Assembly: GCA_027382625.1 (NCBI GenBank)
Contig: JAJKFJ010020708.1
Location: forward strand, 1 to 64,000
From: Tetmemena sp. SeJ-2015
Lineage: Eukaryota; Ciliophora; Spirotrichea; Sporadotrichida; Oxytrichidae
DNA: 64,000 nucleotides
Direction: 5' to 3'
Both the position numbers and the translations under genes were made by a program. This document shows positions 34,576 through 47,062 of the stretch, piece after piece; the first letter of the stretch is position 1; the number at the start of each line of letters is the position of its first letter. Below the pieces are notes generated by a model that did no database searches, was not told the DNA's origin, and saw only the letters and a program-made list of their open reading frames with translations.

Positions 34576-35254
34576 AGATTTTCATATCTGCCTAAAAAAT
34601 TCCAGAATTCTCCTTAATAAATTCACGTTAATTATATTAAAATAATTTTTGCTTAAAATAATTAAAATATCTTATCAATTTAAATAGTCGTTTATTTGTT
34701 TTACATCTTTAAAATATAAATTAATATAATATGTCGTTTACCATAAGTATCCTTTTATGTAAATTTATAGCATTTCATATCTAATTATATTAGAATTAAA
34801 GTTTTATGTGGCTATCTTTTGTTAATTGTTAATTTTAAAAAAAAATAAAAATATTTATGTTAGACTTTGATTATAATACCTTTAATTTTGATAATTATAA
34901 AAAATATTTAATGCTTTTAGTCAAAAAATTGTAATATATTTTTAAATAAATAAGTTCATTGTATTCCAGGACTTTAAAAATTCATTAGGAAATTTTGAGG
35001 TTCACAAGTAAAATAAAATTAAATTATGTTATAAATCTATTTTTACAGAGAGGGAATTAATTAATAAAAATATGTTTTACTTTTAAAAAAAATATGATGC
35101 AACATTAATTTTTTGAAGTAAAATTTTATTGAAAAAATAAAATAAATTAATCGATTAAATAAAAAGTAAAATAGAATACTTGTGAGCTTATAACATTCAT
35201 AAATGCTAATTTATTGATTTTAAAAGTTGCATTTCATACATTTAATTAAGTATT
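34576..35254. other. B3-C1 spacer
   Basis: AT-rich with long A and T runs; no gene. Confidence 0.5.
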
Positions 35255-35264
35255 TGAATATTCA
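35255..35264. promoter_or_regulatory. TGAATATTCA palindrome upstream of C1
   Basis: Perfect palindrome 71 bases before the C1 start; C2 has the same motif at 64 bases. Confidence 0.6.
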
Positions 35265-35335
35265 CTCCAATATATATGTGTGTGTGGCTATAAATAATTA
35301 TTTTATAATTAACTTAAAATAATTTATCGTTTATA

Positions 35336-36635
35336 ATGCTACCAATCTTGTTGAGAATTAATGTTTACAAATTCTTAGATCTAAAGACCATAGTAAGTTC
35401 TATATAGTGCTTTCAAAGAAGGATAAAAGCTATGTTTTGCATTCTGATTTAATCAGGGAAGAAGCAGTTTTGAAACTTAAACCAATTACTAAAATAAATC
35501 TAGAACGAGAGAACAATTTAGTGTAGATTTATCAATGGTTAAAAGAGGATATTTTTAATAGTTTCAGTTTCAAGGTTTTCAATCATTGTGAAGTAGAAAT
35601 ATTTGAACCCTAAAATAAGCCAATGAATGCTTTCTATTAAGATTTTATGAAATTTTTGAAAGACTCAGAAAGGAAAATAAAACTTGATGTCCTACTAGTC
35701 ACTTCCATTCATGAAATCAATAAAGAGCAGATAATCAACTCTCCAAATCTCTAAATACAAACCATTAGAATCTCCTAATCAGTAATTTCAATAAACTAAC
35801 TCCTTTCACTTTCCTAGCTTACAAAATCAATTAAAATAAGGACAAGCTTATATTAATCATAAGCAAAAAGAACTACCTGATTTAACAATTTCCTCTCTTG
35901 AAAATTTTGAAGATCAATCATCTTAAATTCTTGAATATGAGAGAGTCTTAGGTAGTGAAGGCACGCAATAAATGTTTGAAAATATAAAGAGCCTCTCTCT
36001 TACTTCCAGTTCACATTTCGTTAAGTATTTTCTGCTCTCTAATTTCTGCTTTCTTTCGCTAGAAAGAATATGCCTGACCTTCGCAAATTTTAACAATGAA
36101 GATCTTTACCCAATATTTAACGGAGTCTTCTCACAGCCTTGTTTAAAATATCTAAATGTAAAAATACTGCAGAGTCTTTAAAAGAATTTAATAAAGGAGA
36201 TAATAGAAGTGATTCAAATAAATATGATTGTATGGTCCTTAAAGAAAAGATGTTCCCTATTTTGATCTATACTTAGAAATATTTGATAAGAGTTTTAAAT
36301 TGAGTTATCTTTTAGATTTCTTTACAAGGCTTACAGGAACTGCAATTAGGAAAATGAAAGTGGAACTCTCGCCTCACAGTAAACTTAAAATTGATGCAGA
36401 AAAGTTCAAAATAATGCTCTAGCAGAGGAGGATGATCTTACCGGAGAAGAAGGTAAACATTTTCTAGGAGTATCATTTTGAAATAAAAGATCTTGAATTG
36501 GCAAACTACTTAAAAATGAGCAACTCAAATTATAACGATCAAGGGGAAATTTTTCACATTATCAGGTTTCAAAATATGTTTTCTCATTCTTCTGTGGAAC
36601 TAGAAATCAAATTCTTCAATATATAAGTTAAATGA
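35336..36635 (+). pseudogene. F-box/LRR-like gene C1 (frameshifted)
   Basis: The start (MLPILLRINVYKFLDLKTIV) is the F-box-like module of the C subfamily. Compared with C2 and C3, a base is missing at about 35404, a base is added near 35805 and several are missing near 36230. Between these the three copies align closely: REEAVLKLKPITK early, FENIKSLSLTSSSHF in the middle, and the tail ending at TGA 36633-36635 with sequence matching the end of C2. The leucine-rich middle spans about 35970-36190. Confidence 0.7.
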
Positions 36636-37165
36636 ATTAATTTTTTATATTGAATTTATATTGAATTTTAATTTTACTCTTTTCAAAAAGTATATAATGA
36701 TAGTTACAGTGAAAATGATGTTGAAGTTTATTTTTTTAAATCAATTATTTTGGTAATATAGTTTATATTTCATATAATTCAATCATTGCATTAAGATTTA
36801 GATTTAAAAGGAGAAGATTAACCTAAATAAAATTGAATTTATCTAAACTGGCTTCCTTTTCTTAAAATTTTAAAAATTTAAAATTGTGGCTTACTTAAAT
36901 TTTCATAATAAATTTTATAAAACTATAAAAACAGCAGTTTAATTAAATACGTCGAAGATTAAGCAACTTGTGCGGTCTCTTTCTCACAAGTTTGAAAGTT
37001 ATTTACCAAATTTTATTTTTAATCATGAGATCTTAAATGAGCTTAACTTCTAAACAAATTGCCAAAATCATTTCAAAGCTAAACCTTTTGGAACATTATA
37101 TATAAATATTTTCTAAAGATAATCAAAGTACAGTATAATTCTTATTTAAATAATTGAATGGAAGG
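36636..37165. other. Spacer between C1 and repeat R1
   Basis: AT-rich, no gene. Confidence 0.5.
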
Positions 37166-37470
37166 AAAATGGATGTGTAGAAAGTGAGTTCTTATTGAGT
37201 GACTACATTTTAGGGATAGAACTTGTGGCCTGGAGGATGAGCATACATATTCTCTCTACAATTAATTTTTGAGGTCCCAGTAGCTCGGACACTTAAATTA
37301 ATTCTTCTTTATGCTATAAACTTATTGCTATAAATATTCATTGAGATAATTATTAAAAGTTAGTGCACTCTGTTAGTGAAAACATCTAAATCAAGCAATT
37401 AAAAATTGTATTTCTTTTTAAAAAAAATAATCTAAGCAACTTCAGTGATCATGCATATTGTCGAATCATA
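37166..37470 (+). repeat. Conserved ~300-base repeat R1, copy b
   Basis: Second copy of the repeat at 25698-26001, same orientation. Similarity starts and ends abruptly. Confidence 0.75.
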
Positions 37471-38052
37471 TCCTTCTTCAGATATCTTAATTATAAATTT
37501 CAATAAATAAATTAATAGTTGAATTTTAAAATTTTTAAATATTTAATTGTGCTTATCTGATGATCTTCAAATTTAAGTTTTATGCGGCTCTGGTTTGTTG
37601 ATTATAAGATTTTAAATAAGCTAATAAGTTATTATTGACTGTAATCTAACAATGTTTTAATTTAAGTTTGTAATATTTATATTTAATGCTTCAAGTTGTA
37701 TTAAAGAAAGTATAATTTTATAGTAAAAATACTACAATAACATATTTCAGAAATAGCTCCAGTCAATATTCTTTATATTTTTAAATAAATAAGTCGATAG
37801 TGTTTAAATTCATAAAAATTCATATAATCTTCTAAAATGTAAGATGAAATAGAATACTTCCATCAATCTTATTTCAGATAAGAACTTATTAAATAAAGAT
37901 AAAATATTTACAAAAGATAAACTTCAGAAAATGATTGAATTTAAAATCTACCTATAAATATAAAATAAATTTAAATAATTTAAATAAAGTGCTAAAGAGG
38001 ATACTTGGTAGCTTTAATATTTATAATAATTAGATACATTTAATTAAGAATT
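37471..38052. other. Spacer before C2
   Basis: AT-rich; parts resemble the DNA upstream of C1, as expected from tandem duplication. Confidence 0.45.
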
Positions 38053-38062
38053 TGAATATTCA
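38053..38062. promoter_or_regulatory. TGAATATTCA palindrome upstream of C2
   Basis: Perfect palindrome 64 bases before the C2 start. Confidence 0.6.
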
Positions 38063-38126
38063 CTCCTAAATTTATATAGTGAGAAAATATTATTATTTTA
38101 TTAACTAAAATAATTTATTGTTTATA

Positions 38127-39423
38127 ATGCTACCAATCTTGCTGAGAATTCATGTTTACAAATTCTTAGATCTAAAGAGTATTGTAAATTCGATATAGTT
38201 GCTTTCAATAAAGGATAAAAGTTAAGTTTTGTATTCAGAATTAATCAGGGAAGAAGCAGTTTTGAAACTTAAACCAATCACTAAAAAAAATATTGAGCGA
38301 ATGAAGAAAGTATACTATATTTATCAATGGTTTAATAAGGATATTTTTAATAGCTACTGATTCAATGTGTTCACTCATTGTAAACTACAAATTTTTGAAC
38401 CTCAAAATGATGAAATTAATGCTTTCTATTAAGCATTTTTGACTTTTTTGAAAGAATCAGAAAGAGTAATCAAACTAGATGTATGAGTCTCGTGAAATCA
38501 AGAAATCAATAAAGAGGTTATATTAAGCAATCAAAATCTCTTAATACCAACCATAAAGATATCATAATCAGAAATCTCTATAAACTCACTTCTTTAGCTT
38601 CCTAGTTTACAAAAGCAATTAAAATAAGCACAATGCTTTATCACACATGATAAAAAAGAACTTACTGATTTAAGAACTTCCACTCTAGAATATTTTGAAG
38701 ATCATTAATCTAAAATTCTTGAATATGAGAGAGTCTTATGTAGTGAAGGCATTTAATAAATGTTTGAAAATTTGAAGAGCCTCTCTCTTTCTACCAGTTC
38801 AGACTTCGTTCGGTATTTTCTTCTCTCTAATTTTTACTTTCTTTAGTTAAACAGAATATTTTTGGCCTTCTAAAATTTCAACCCAGACAATCTTTACACA
38901 TTATTTAAGGGAGTCTTCTCTTAGCCTTCGTTGAACTACCTAAAAGTGAAAATACTGCCGAGTCTATAGAAAAATTTGATAAAGGAGATAATGGAAGTAA
39001 TTCAAATAAATATAGATGACATCGTCCTTCTAGAAAATTAAATTCCCTATTTTGATCTTCGCTTATAGATATGTGATAAAAATTTTAAATTGAGCTAAAT
39101 TTTGGATTTCTTTACAAGACTCTAAGGAACTGCAATTCGGAAAATAAATGTAGAACTGTCGCCTAACAGCAAGCTGAAAATTGAAGCAGAAAAATATAAA
39201 ATAATGCTTAAACAGAGGAGGATGATTCTCCCAGAAAAGAAAGTTATCATTTTCAAGGAGTATCATTTTTAATCAAAGATCCTGAGTTGGAAAGCAACTT
39301 CAAAATGAGTTATTCAAATTAGAATAAACAAGAGAAATTTTCCACACAATCAGGTTTCAAAATATGTTTTCACACCCCTCTGTGGAACTAGAAATAAAAT
39401 TTTACGATATTACAGTTAAATGA
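38127..39423 (+). pseudogene. F-box/LRR-like gene C2 (several TGA)
   Basis: The frame starts MLPILLRIHVYKFLDLKSIV and continues through IREEAVLKLKPITKK. In-frame TGA codons occur near 38360 and twice near 38485-38497. After them the frame stays open through the leucine-rich middle (MFENLKSLSLSTSSDFVRYF; PSLNYLKVKILPSL) and the segment INIDDIVLLENQIPYFDLRL, with a shift near 39270. The tail ends at TGA 39421-39423, which aligns with the stops of C1 and C3. It is the best guide to the ancestral C frame after C3. Confidence 0.7.
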
Positions 39424-39740
39424 ATTAATTTTTAATATTGAATAATATTTGAATTTTAAATTTGCTTAGGCTATATTTGTTTAAAATATTTAAGAAATAA
39501 AAAATATTTCTTTATAAATTCTAGAATGGGAATATTTTTATACTCCTTTTCATTATTAAATAGATTTACTAATATTTTTGTTAATGATGAAAGATCTTCA
39601 ATAAAGTCTAATTAAAAAAATTAATTTAAATTTTGGAAGTTAAGTTAACATTCATTGATTTTAATATTCAGATCTATATTATGTTATTTGAAAATATGAG
39701 AACTTATAATCAAAATTTAAAATTAATTAAAATAATAATT

Positions 39741-41043
39741 ATGCTATCAGTATTGAGTGAGACTCAATGTTTACAAATTCTTAGATCTAAAGACGATAGT
39801 AAGCAAAATCTAGCTGTAATCAAAGAAGGATAAAACGTGTGTCTTATATTCTAAATAGATCAGTGAAGAAGCAGTCTTAAATTTTGAGCCTATCACTAAA
39901 ATAAACCTATATAACAAGATGAAGAATTTATCCTACATTTACCAATAATTTGGGCAAAATATCTTTAATAGTTACACTTTCAAGATGCTAAATTATTGCG
40001 AAGTTGAAATATTTCATCCTTTAAATGATAAAGTTAATGCTTTATATTATGCGTTCTTAGCATTCTTATAAAAATCAGACAGGAAAATTAAACTAGATTT
40101 AATACTTTCTTGCAATAAAGAATTCAATCTAGAGCAGATAATCAACTCTAAAAATATCTTAGTACAAAACCTAATCATCTCGCAATCAGGTATCTCATTA
40201 AACTTACTCATACAGCTCTCCTAGTTTACTAAAGCAATACAAATTAACACCAGTTTTGTTACGCATAAAGAAACAGAGCCATCTCATTTAAGAAATTCCG
40301 CACTGGAATCCTTTGAAGATCATCATATTAGAATTCTACAAGAGGAGAGGGTATTATGTAGTGAAGGCATTCAGAAAATGTTTTAAAATTTGAAGAGCCT
40401 TTCCCTTTCTCCCGGATCAGACTTCGCTAAATAATTTCCATTTTCAAATGTCTATTTTCTTTAGTTAGAAAGAATATAAATTGAGTTCTTAATTTTAAAC
40501 TCAGATGAGCTCTAGCAATTGTTTAAGGGGATATTCTTGTAACCTTCTTTGTACTTTATGAAAATTAAAATGCCGTTTACTTATAAAAATAAATAAATAA
40601 TAGAGATAATGGAGATTATTCAAATAAATATAGACGAACTAATCCCTAGTGAAAATAATGCTCCATATTTTGATCTTTGTTTAGAATTTGGTGAGAAGGA
40701 TTTTCGAATGAGTACTCTTTTGGATTTCTTTACAAGGCTCTCTGGATCTGCAGTTAGTAAAATGAAAGTGGAGTTATCATCTTTTAAAAAATTGAAAATT
40801 GAAGCAAATAAATTCAAAGCACTACTCATGGAGAGGAGGAAGATCTTACCAGAGAGGAATGTAAACATTTTCAAAGAATATCATTTTGAAATGAAGGATG
40901 TAGAGTTGGCAAGCTACTTAAAAATGAGGGTCTCAAATTAGAATGAGAAAGGAATTGCTTCTCACACAATCAAGTTTCAAAATAGGTTTTGTCACTCCTC
41001 TTTCGAACTAGAAATCAAATTTATCAAAGTTTTAGTCATATGA
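39741..41043 (+). pseudogene. F-box/LRR-like gene C3 (one frameshift)
   Basis: One extra base near 39757, compared with C1 and C2, puts the start codon out of frame with the rest. Apart from that the frame runs unbroken from the module (NVYKFLDLKTIVSKIQ) to TGA 41041-41043. Features in order: SEEAVLNFEPITK; FQNLKSLSLSPGSDF; a conserved block INIDELIPSENNAPYFDLCL; DFFTRLSGSAVSKMKVELSS; and a basic tail block MERRKILPERNVNIFKEYHF. With one base corrected it would be about 433 codons. A sequencing error would explain this lesion as well as decay does. Confidence 0.7.
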
Positions 41044-43097
41044 ATTAATTTAGAAAATAAATTGAGAAAAAACTTTTACTTTTTATGATATTTTTTTAAT
41101 AAATTTTAAATAACTTTTATTTTAGTATAAAATGCTTATTTAGTTTAATTATTTAATTACTTACATATAGGTAAATAAGAATAGTTGCTCGTGCAGTTGA
41201 AAAATGCTAAATGAAACAATTCTTAATTAAAAGTCAGAATTTGATTTATAGATTATAATAATTATAATAGAAAGTTAAAGACGTCTAAAAGAAGACTACT
41301 CTTAGCATCTTAATCATATCAGAGATCCATTCACAAATTATAAAAACATACTATTGAAATCTGATTAGTTAAAATAAATGATATCATTTGCTGAAAAGGA
41401 AATACTAATCTATATTGTGCACATTTCAAACAATAGGATAAGAAGACCAGTAATTATAAAATCGCTATGTGATCAGATAAACTCTATATTAAAAATATCT
41501 AATTCCTTCTTAATACAGTGAAATATATATACAAAACTTCTATGAAAATAAACTTTCAAAAATGCATAGCTTGAAAAGGATTCAGCATTGTATTGTAAAT
41601 CTGCTTTTAACTATTTGAATTTAAACTTTAATCTATTATTGTTTATTTAATTAGATAATTAATTTAAAATGAGAATTTGAATGAAAGTAGATCAATTTAT
41701 CTAAGTGTATATTTATAATACATACAATTTTACTGCTATTTTATAAAATTAATTGAGGAATTTAAAATAATGACTCGATTCAATTTAGAAAATAAAAGCT
41801 GTAATATATATTGTAATTAAATAGTTTATTAATGATAATGTTTATCTTTAATTTCTTTATGTTAGTTAAGCGAACTGAATAAATATAAATTTTAAGGTAA
41901 TTTATAAATTAAAATAAAATGAAAGAGGAAACATTTCACTTTTATTAAACATTAACTTAAGTAAACTGACTTGCATATTCGAGGTAAATTGGAAACTTAG
42001 CTCATTCGCTCAAAGATGAATCCATAATAACTCCTTTTCATTTTCTTAAGCATACGAATGAATTTTTGAATAATATTTTAAATACTTACTATGAATTTAC
42101 ATGAAGGAAAAAAAGCATGATTTAATGAATTTACAAAAATTTCAGAAAACATTTTTATGATAATAAAAATATTATTTATTTGAAAATAAAATCAAAGAGA
42201 GAAAAATTGAAGAATTAATTTTTAGAAATAAAGACAATATCACTCCATACTGACCTTCACTTTATAATTAAGTATTTTCATTTTAGATAAAATATTGGAT
42301 TTCTTTTTATGTTAAAACTTTGAAAATTATTTTTCATTACTATTAAGTATTCAAGAATTAATTCTATTTAAAGTAATCTAATTATTAATTAATTCTAAAA
42401 GGGAAATGCTCTCACATAAAAATTGAGCACTGATCTTAATGGAAAGGCTTTAATAAAAATAAAATGTAAAGAATAGATATTTAAATAGATTCATTTTATT
42501 TATAAATAATTTTGCTATCTTAGATTATTCTTAATAACTAGTGGAAAATTTATTTTCTTTTAATATATTTTTCTTCTATAAATTATGAGTCAAACTTAGA
42601 AGCAATATGAGAATAAAATCTTTAAAGTTTCTCAAAGCTGTCAAAGTTTGATAATTTTTAAATTTTTTATTTTTTCGTTTGAAAAAAATAGAATTATAAT
42701 TCTAAGGATTGCTCTAACTCTCTCAAATATTCAAACTTTACAATATCATAATTCAGGGTTTAAAAATTAAAATATGCTTATAATATACTTGAGAATTTTA
42801 ATGAAAATTGAAGATTGATTCAAATAAAAATTGTGAGTCGCAACATAAGTGCCTGTTAAATCAATAGAGCTTTTCTGCAGTTTCTTTCTGGGCTAAAGTC
42901 TTCTTCCTCATCTTAATTTACTCTGAACCTATATCGTTTTTTATTTGAGCTGAGTGCTCTTCGCAAAGTTGCAAGATTATAAATTTCTTTTAAACTAGTA
43001 TTTATTTGAATGGTGTATTATCGAATTCATTTTAACTGCCACTAATTAGCTCCATTTGAATTTAAATTATTATTTAATTATCTTTTTCATAAATTCT
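41044..43097. other. 2-kb intergenic gap between C3 and D1
   Basis: The longest gene-free stretch inside the array. It is AT-rich throughout, and I see no family fragment, RNA gene or repeat. Confidence 0.45.
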
Positions 43098-43124
43098 CAT
43101 CTATAATTATAACAATTATAGATG
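43098..43124. promoter_or_regulatory. Perfect 11-bp hairpin before D1
   Basis: CATCTATAATT and its inverse AATTATAGATG around a 5-base loop, ending 18 bases before the D1 start codon. It could lie in the 5' leader. D2 and D3 lack it. Confidence 0.5.
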
Positions 43125-43142
43125 CTTCACAATTCCAGCTAC

Positions 43143-44567
43143 ATGTAACAACTCAACCTCTCTAATAAAAGATTTGGAGGTTTAAATTTAAATTTAAAAG
43201 GATAATTTAACTAAGAATAGAATGAAAAAAATTTTGTCCCTAAAAAAATATTCCTCCCTAAGTTACTGAGAATAGTTGCTTATTGCTACCTCCCTCTGAG
43301 TGTGCTCGCTTATGAGATAGGCTCACTCAGCAAAACAGAAAGACAAAATGTAGAAACGTCAAGCATTCTTAAGGAAGAAAAACTCAGCTTTCCAGACATC
43401 AACACTAATAGTTAAGATTTTCTAATTAAACTATCTCTATTTAAACCTTCTAAAATGAAAAATTAAACGCCTTTTATCCTAAGAATTTACTAGAATATTT
43501 TCATTCAGTTGCCGCATCATTAAGAGAATGCTAATAATCCACAAATATATAAATATCTCGATTCTATTTTGAATAAGGTAGACAGAGTGATAACTGTTGA
43601 TGTGGCAGCTTTTAAGAACTCTTAAGACTTACTATAAAAAATTATAAATATTAAGAAAATCAGATTCAATAGACTAGTTTTTAATAAGGTGCCTACCGAT
43701 AGTTTATAGTTCTAGAACTACGCATAAGCCTTTTAAGAAATAGAAGCTTACTTTTTTAATATAAACATAAGTAATTAGAATATCTAAAATGACGATCCCA
43801 GTTAATACAGATTGAGAAGAATAATTGACAAAGGAACTTATAATAGAAATAAAATTGAAAATCCAAATGATTCTATCCTAAATGCTTTTTCTAATTTAGA
43901 AGAAATACAAATTAAATCACATTCTGAAATTTTTAATAAGCCTGATAAATTTAAGATTTCCTTTAAATCTATAAAGATCCTCACTATTTTATTTCAAAAG
44001 AATTTAGAAGGTAGCATTATGAACTCTTTACTGTCCCATCTCTTTTCTATGAAATCCTTGGAATAGTTATTCTTGAAGACAGATCTTTAATGTGACATTA
44101 ATTTTTCTAAATTGATGAGCTATTTCAGCAAATTATCAGAAAAGAACGAGCAAATTGATAAGCCACTGTAAAAATTATAAGTGAATATAGAACTAGGTAA
44201 TGAAAGAGTTTTCTTATATAATGTTCTGGAAAACATACATCAATTTTAAAATCATATGATAACTCATTTAAATATTAATGCATAAGAGAATTGTGTAATA
44301 TTTAATATAATAAAGAGTATTTCGAAGTCTATGAAAATATGAGTAGCGAGTTTCTTATTTAAAACGAAAAGGGAAGTCAATAAAATAGTTATGAGGTCTT
44401 TTTTAATAGCCAGGAGAATTATTTTGCAAAATGTTACTCCTTGGAGGTAAATGATCAAAGATCAAATCCGGTGAGACCAGAAATAAATTTTAGATTCAAG
44501 AGAACAATGGTAGTAAACATAAACCTTAAACTATCAATTTCTGGTGCTCTGATATTAGAGTATGCTG
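43143..44567 (+). pseudogene. F-box/LRR-like gene D1 (C-terminal frameshift)
   Basis: The frame is open for 399 codons from ATG 43143 to TGA 44340-44342. F-box-like module: FLPKLLRIVAYCYLPLSVLA, then SLSKTERQNVETSSIL. Then FILRIYQNIFIQLP, DDPSQYRLRRI (shared with D2 and D3), leucine-rich strands (NLEEIQIKS; MKSLEQLFL) and NIELGNERV. At about 44290 the frame shifts relative to D2, and the C-terminal part (YFEVYENMSSEFL, then SLEVNDQRSNP) continues in another frame to TGA 44565-44567. D2 and D3 share this tail, so the break is a lesion and not the natural end. Confidence 0.7.
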
Positions 44568-44679
44568 AATATACTCATAGTTATTAGATAAGTTTAAATG
44601 ATTAAGTAATTAGATCTAGTTACGAATACGTATGTACATTTAATTTATAAAATCTAAATTTATTTGTAATGTATAAATA

Positions 44680-44935
44680 TTTAAAGGCAGGTTCCTTAAA
44701 TCAAAGACAAGAGAAATGATCTCAGGAAGGAAGGTCGCTCTAGTTATTTAGCAAGAATATGATCCTGAATGAGCAGTCCATCATTTTAAAATTTAGAACT
44801 ATATCTTTAGAATTTAAGCCTAAGGCAAAGGTGTATAATTCTCTAATATAATTCTAATTATTCTTAAAAATCTTTTCTTGAATCTTATATTCTAAATTAT
44901 TGTATGAAAATGAAAATTGAAAAATAAAAATTTGA
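44680..44935 (+). pseudogene. 3' end fragment of an H-like gene
   Basis: Matches 48270-48515, the end of gene H and its downstream flank. The coding part ends GRKVALVIQQEYDPE and TGA at 44770-44772, against GRKVSLIIQQVYDPE and TGA in H. The rest of the gene is missing here. Confidence 0.6.
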
Positions 44936-45487
44936 ACGCCTAATCGAGCAATTTGATAATTGCTATATTTAATGGTAAAATAAATACATATTTAGATTTG
45001 TATAATCAAAAAAAATAAGACCATTATATTATTTTTATTCTTCATCTATAAATATTTATTCATTAGTTATTTTAACCACGATCATTACTCTTTGTGGGCC
45101 AAAATATCCGGGAAATGGTACATTAATCTCCAGTGATAAAATTCAATCTAGGGAGAAGTTTTCTAATCTCTCTTTTTATTACCTCACCATAATCCACGAA
45201 CCCTTTAATAATACTCCACATTATTCACAGTCGGATTACTAATCTAGTTCGCCTCCAGTTAATAAGCGCAACATGACAGAGATATTTAGTAATTGCCAGC
45301 TGATCTCCCAATTCTCTCAAAGTCGACTTTGGTACCACATCACGAGTCTTAGATTGTAATTTTTCTAATTGAATTATCTCTATATTCTTAAATATTAAAT
45401 ATTTGCAAATTATTAGAGCTAAAACTTAAATTTAAGAATTTCAGTTTAATATTTATAAAAATATAAAATTTTCACAAATCCAGCAGC
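44936..45487. other. Spacer before D2
   Basis: No gene supported. A less AT-rich stretch at about 45080-45360 has no recognisable frame. Confidence 0.4.
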
Positions 45488-46875
45488 ATGGAAAAACTCC
45501 ACCTATCTAATACAAGATCTGAAATTTAATATTTTAATCCAAAAGGAAAATCTAGCTCAGATTAGAATGAAAATATTGCCCCTATAACTATTTTCCTCCC
45601 TAAATTACTGAGAATAGTTGTTTATTGCTACCTTCCTCTGAAAAAGCTTGCTTATTAAATAGGCTCACTCAGCAAGGCAGAAAGACAAAATGTAGAAATG
45701 TCAAGCATTCTTAAAGAAGAAAAACTTAGATTTCCAGACATCAACACTAATAGCAATGACTTTGATTTAAAATTATTTCATTTTCAGTAATCTATGAAGC
45801 AAAATCAAAATTCTTTTATCTTAAGAATTTACTAGACTGTTTACATTCAGTTGCCACTTTACAAAATTAATGATATAAATCATTAACTATATAAATATCT
45901 AGATTTTATTTTGAACTATGCAAAAAATAAAGTGGTTGTAGATGTGGCAGTTTCTAAAACCTCTTAAAGCTTTCTCAATAGAATGCTTAATGAATTTGAT
46001 AGCGTATAATTTAACAGATTGGAATTAAATAAGGTGCCTATCAGTAATTTATAGTTTTAGAGTTATGCAAAAGTTTTTGAAGAAATAGAAGCTTAATATT
46101 CATTGATAAATTTAAGTAATTTGAATATTTAAAATGACGATCCCAGTTAATACAGATTAAGAAAAATAGTTGACAAGGGACTCAATAAATATATTACAGG
46201 CTAAGTGCCAAATGATTCGATCCTAAATGCACTTTTAAATATAGAAGAAATAAAAATTAGATCTCTAAATGAAATATTTAAGTTTAGGGTTGCTTATAAA
46301 TCTCTAAAGAAACTCACTATTCAATTTTAAATAATTTACGAATTTAGAATTCTGAACACTCTAATTTTGGAAATTTCATTAATGAATAACCTTGAAGAGT
46401 TAAATTTGAAACTATATTTTAAATGTCGCTTTAATTTTGGAAAATTGATGACTTATTTATGCAAACTATCAAAGATGAATAAGCCAATTGTGAATATAGA
46501 GCTAGGTAATAATAGATTTACCTAGTTAATGTGCTGGAAAACATTGAGAAACTTTAAAATTAAATGATAAACCCATTGAATATTAGAATGAGCAAGCATC
46601 TTTTTCTCCTTATAGATGGATCATATTTCAAAGTCTATGAAAATAAGAGTAGCGAGCTTTTGATTTAAAACAAAAATAGTAAACAATAAATTTTTAATGA
46701 AATCTTATTTAATCACTAGATAAATTAATTTGCTAAGTGCTACACCATGGAGGTAAATGATCAAAGAGCAAATCCAGTGAAACCAGAGATAAATTTCAGA
46801 TTATACAGAACTGATGGTAATGAACAAAAGGTTTAAATTATTAATATTACTTGCTTTCATATATAAATCTACTGA
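45488..46875 (+). pseudogene. F-box/LRR-like gene D2 (one frameshift)
   Basis: ATG 45488 to TGA 46873-46875, broken by one base lost near 46530. Before the break it reads as a complete D protein: FLPKLLRIVVYCYLPLKKLA; SLSKAERQNVEMSSIL; FILRIYQTVYIQLPLY; DDPSQYRLRKIVDKGL; NIEEIKIRSLNEIF; MNNLEELNLKLYF; NIELGN. After it the next frame carries YFKVYENKSSELL and MEVNDQRANPVKPEINF. The N-terminal 28 residues before the module (MEKLHLSNTRSEI...) align with D1 and D3, so this start is right. Confidence 0.75.
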
Positions 46876-47062
46876 ATATATTAATAAGTTTTTTTAATGT
46901 AGTAAATTAAGTTTTTTTATTAAAAAAAATATGTTTTAGCATATCATATTTTATAATTTTTATTTACAATCTCAATTTCTTCGTAATATAAAATTGTTAA
47001 TTTTATTAAAATATTTTTATAATTATTAAGATTACAATTAAAAATCATTTCTGCTTCTATTG

